15,081 nucleotides of DNA, from assembly GCA_045656005.1 (NCBI GenBank), contig JAZOQG010000068.1, positions 1-15,081 on the forward strand, in the 5' to 3' direction. Every line of letters starts with the position of its first letter. The stretch's first letter is position 1. The translations under genes and the position numbers were made by a program. The notes under the pieces were generated by a model. That model was not told the origin of the DNA, did not search any database, and saw nothing but the letters and a program-made list of their open reading frames with translations. Below, piece by piece: positions 14,192-15,081 of the stretch. This DNA comes from JAZNQN01 sp045656005 (GTDB taxonomy: Bacteria > Bacillota > Clostridia > UMGS1883 > UMGS1540).

Positions 14192-14537
14192 GGGGATGTA
14201 ACGGTTTCGACAGGGATATTGAAGCCGGGATAGCGAGCAGTGGTGAGCGCCACTTTAAAAGCTCAATTTTTAAATTTAAACGCTAACAATAATTTAGCTT
14301 ACGCTGCCTAATTTCGGCAGCCGTCTTTACGCGGAGTACCGCGGCTGCGATAAAGGCGTCAAGTAGCGGTGAACGTGACCGGGCTAAGCTTTGCCCCCGG
14401 CATGCATAATGAAGCTACCGATTTAAAGCGGTTGTTTGTGAGTGCTTTAATGAGGGAATTTTAATCATAAACTGCGCTCGGAGAAGTCCTTGTGAATATG
14501 TTTTTGGACAGGGGTTCAACTCCCCTCATCTCCACCA
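14192..14537 (+). ncRNA. ssrA: Transfer-messenger RNA (tmRNA)
   Basis: A complete one-piece tmRNA of 346 bases. It rescues ribosomes stalled on broken mRNAs by adding a degradation tag. The 5' end GGGGATG pairs with CATCTCC before the encoded ACCA at the 3' end. The D-loop analogue GTAACGGTTTCGACAGGG and the T-arm GGGGTTCAACTCCCC are canonical, with the alanine-type G:U as third pair of the acceptor stem. GC-rich pseudoknot-like stems follow the tag (CGGCAGCCG, GTACCGCGGCTGCGAT, GACCGGGC..GCCCCCGG). CCA is encoded in the DNA. The gene has its own promoter, and its 3' end directly abuts an AT-rich gene. Confidence 0.98.
14282..14311 (+). other. tmRNA proteolysis tag ORF (ANNNLAYAA)
   Basis: GCT AAC AAT AAT TTA GCT TAC GCT GCC TAA lies just after the A-rich resume region, encoding ANNNLAYAA with the resume codon GCT for alanine. 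The charged tRNA-like alanine would precede it, giving AANNNLAYAA on the tagged protein. The tag is short for the group, has three consecutive Asn, and ends LAYAA where most bacterial tags end YALAA. Confidence 0.88.
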
Positions 14538-14539
14538 AC

Positions 14540-14572
14540 GAAAAACACGTCCGTTATGTGACATGATTTTTC
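14540..14572 (+). terminator. Candidate terminator after ssrA
   Basis: GAAAAACACGTC (14540-14551) pairs with GACATG (14560-14565) and TTTTTC (14567-14572), leaving an eight-base loop, one C:A mismatch and a bulged A. The run of T's belongs to the 3' arm, so termination strength is doubtful. It begins three bases after the tmRNA CCA. Confidence 0.45.
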
Positions 14573-14607
14573 AAAATTAAATTTGCTTAGCAAAAGAGGT
14601 GTTAAGA

Positions 14608-15081
14608 ATGTTATCCCAAATTGATATTGGACTTTACAGAGGATTGAAAAATGTATCTTTGAAATCATTAAAAAGAGTCAATGTGTTTGCTGGCTCAAAT
14701 AACAGCGGAAAAACATCCGCTCTTGAAGCTATTGTAATGATGGGAATATATGATGACATTAATTTAATTATGAGCACTTTATTTTCTCGTTATAACAATC
14801 TATCCATTGATATGATTAAGTCTATATTCAATAATTCAGCAGACGAACCCGTAATATGCTTAAAAGCAGAATTTGAAAACAAAGAAGAGATTCATACTCA
14901 CATAACATATTCAATTCAAAAAATAGTAACAGATGATAATACGAGTGATTTATCAGATTCGCTAATTCTAGATTTTTCTTATGACTATAATAACTTACGT
15001 CAAGAATTGACTGATAAGTTTTCTGTAATATTTGAAAAAACAGATAACAAAATGTCTATTGGTGTAACTAATACAAAAATT
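14608..15081 (+). CDS. OLD/AAA_15-like ATPase, N-terminal part (runs off the window)
   Basis: 158 codons are present, open at the right edge. GAGGTG lies about eight bases before the ATG. The start MLSQIDIGLYRGLKNVSLKSLKRVNVFAG is the usual opening of SMC/RecF-related ATPases of the OLD and AAA_15 kind, followed by Walker A GSNNSGKTSALEAI (29-42). The remaining visible part (about 43-158) is a divergent, Asn/Asp/Ser/Ile-rich region where the family shows insertions. Walker B, signature and any C-terminal TOPRIM nuclease lie beyond the window. Relatives act in phage defence (OLD nucleases, Gabija GajA) and as ATPase partners of toxins. Hand-counted GC is about 28% over 420 bases, clearly below the neighbouring genes, and it follows directly on the ssrA 3' end; both suggest horizontal transfer. 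Confidence 0.8.
   Translation, partial: MLSQIDIGLYRGLKNVSLKSLKRVNVFAGSNNSGKTSALEAIVMMGIYDDINLIMSTLFSRYNNLSIDMIKSIFNNSADEPVICLKAEFENKEEIHTHITYSIQKIVTDDNTSDLSDSLILDFSYDYNNLRQELTDKFSVIFEKTDNKMSIGVTNTKI

Noticed and set aside
1..15081. CRISPR array, rRNA, tRNA or insertion sequence
   Set aside because: No regularly spaced repeats, no tRNA cloverleaf apart from the tmRNA, no rRNA segments, and no transposase gene were found on reading both strands.

Overview
The window looks like chromosome from a low-GC, Gram-positive, anaerobic-type Firmicute, most likely a clostridial gut lineage. The signs are strong AGGAGG-type ribosome binding sites, frequent TTG/GTG starts, textbook sigma-A promoters (TTGACA-N17-TATAAT), an ecfA1-ecfA2-ecfT-truA cluster, a CvpA/DUF5711 pair, a PRK06851-type ATPase, and a Ctp-type secreted peptidase with a C-terminal peptidoglycan-binding domain. 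No species can be named from the sequence alone.

Layout. Left end (+ strand): the 3' end of argS, then a secreted S41 peptidase, closed by a hairpin shared with the convergent mgtE. mgtE (- strand) encodes a CBS-gated Mg2+ transporter. Its roughly 120-nt leader has its own promoter, a 26-codon leader ORF with a near-perfect Shine-Dalgarno sequence, and a terminator-like hairpin that contains the mgtE ribosome binding site. A 32-bp perfect palindrome separates mgtE from an unrecognised + strand gene. greA follows with a consensus promoter and a shared bidirectional terminator.

From about 14.0 kb down to 4.8 kb the - strand carries one long, tightly packed gene train. In order of transcription it is: small lipoprotein, RlmI-like SAM methyltransferase, ecfA1, ecfA2, ecfT, truA, DUF5711 membrane-anchored beta-propeller, cvpA, (a ~170-nt hairpin-rich insert), hslO (Hsp33), a PRK06851-type tandem P-loop ATPase and a Nif3-like metal protein. 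Several junctions overlap or are separated by fewer than 20 nt. The ECF module has both ATPases and the transmembrane T subunit but no S component, so it probably energises substrate-binding proteins encoded elsewhere.

Right end (+ strand): a complete one-piece tmRNA gene (ssrA) with its own promoter and an ANNNLAYAA tag. Right behind it lies the start of a distinctly AT-rich gene for an OLD/AAA_15-like ATPase that runs off the window. The 3' end of ssrA is a classic integration hotspot, so this is probably the edge of an acquired island, possibly a defence locus.

The most interesting item is the mgtE leader: a candidate leader-peptide attenuator for Mg2+ transport that does not match the M-box riboswitch. 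Next come the ssrA-linked ATPase and the hairpin-rich insert in front of hslO.
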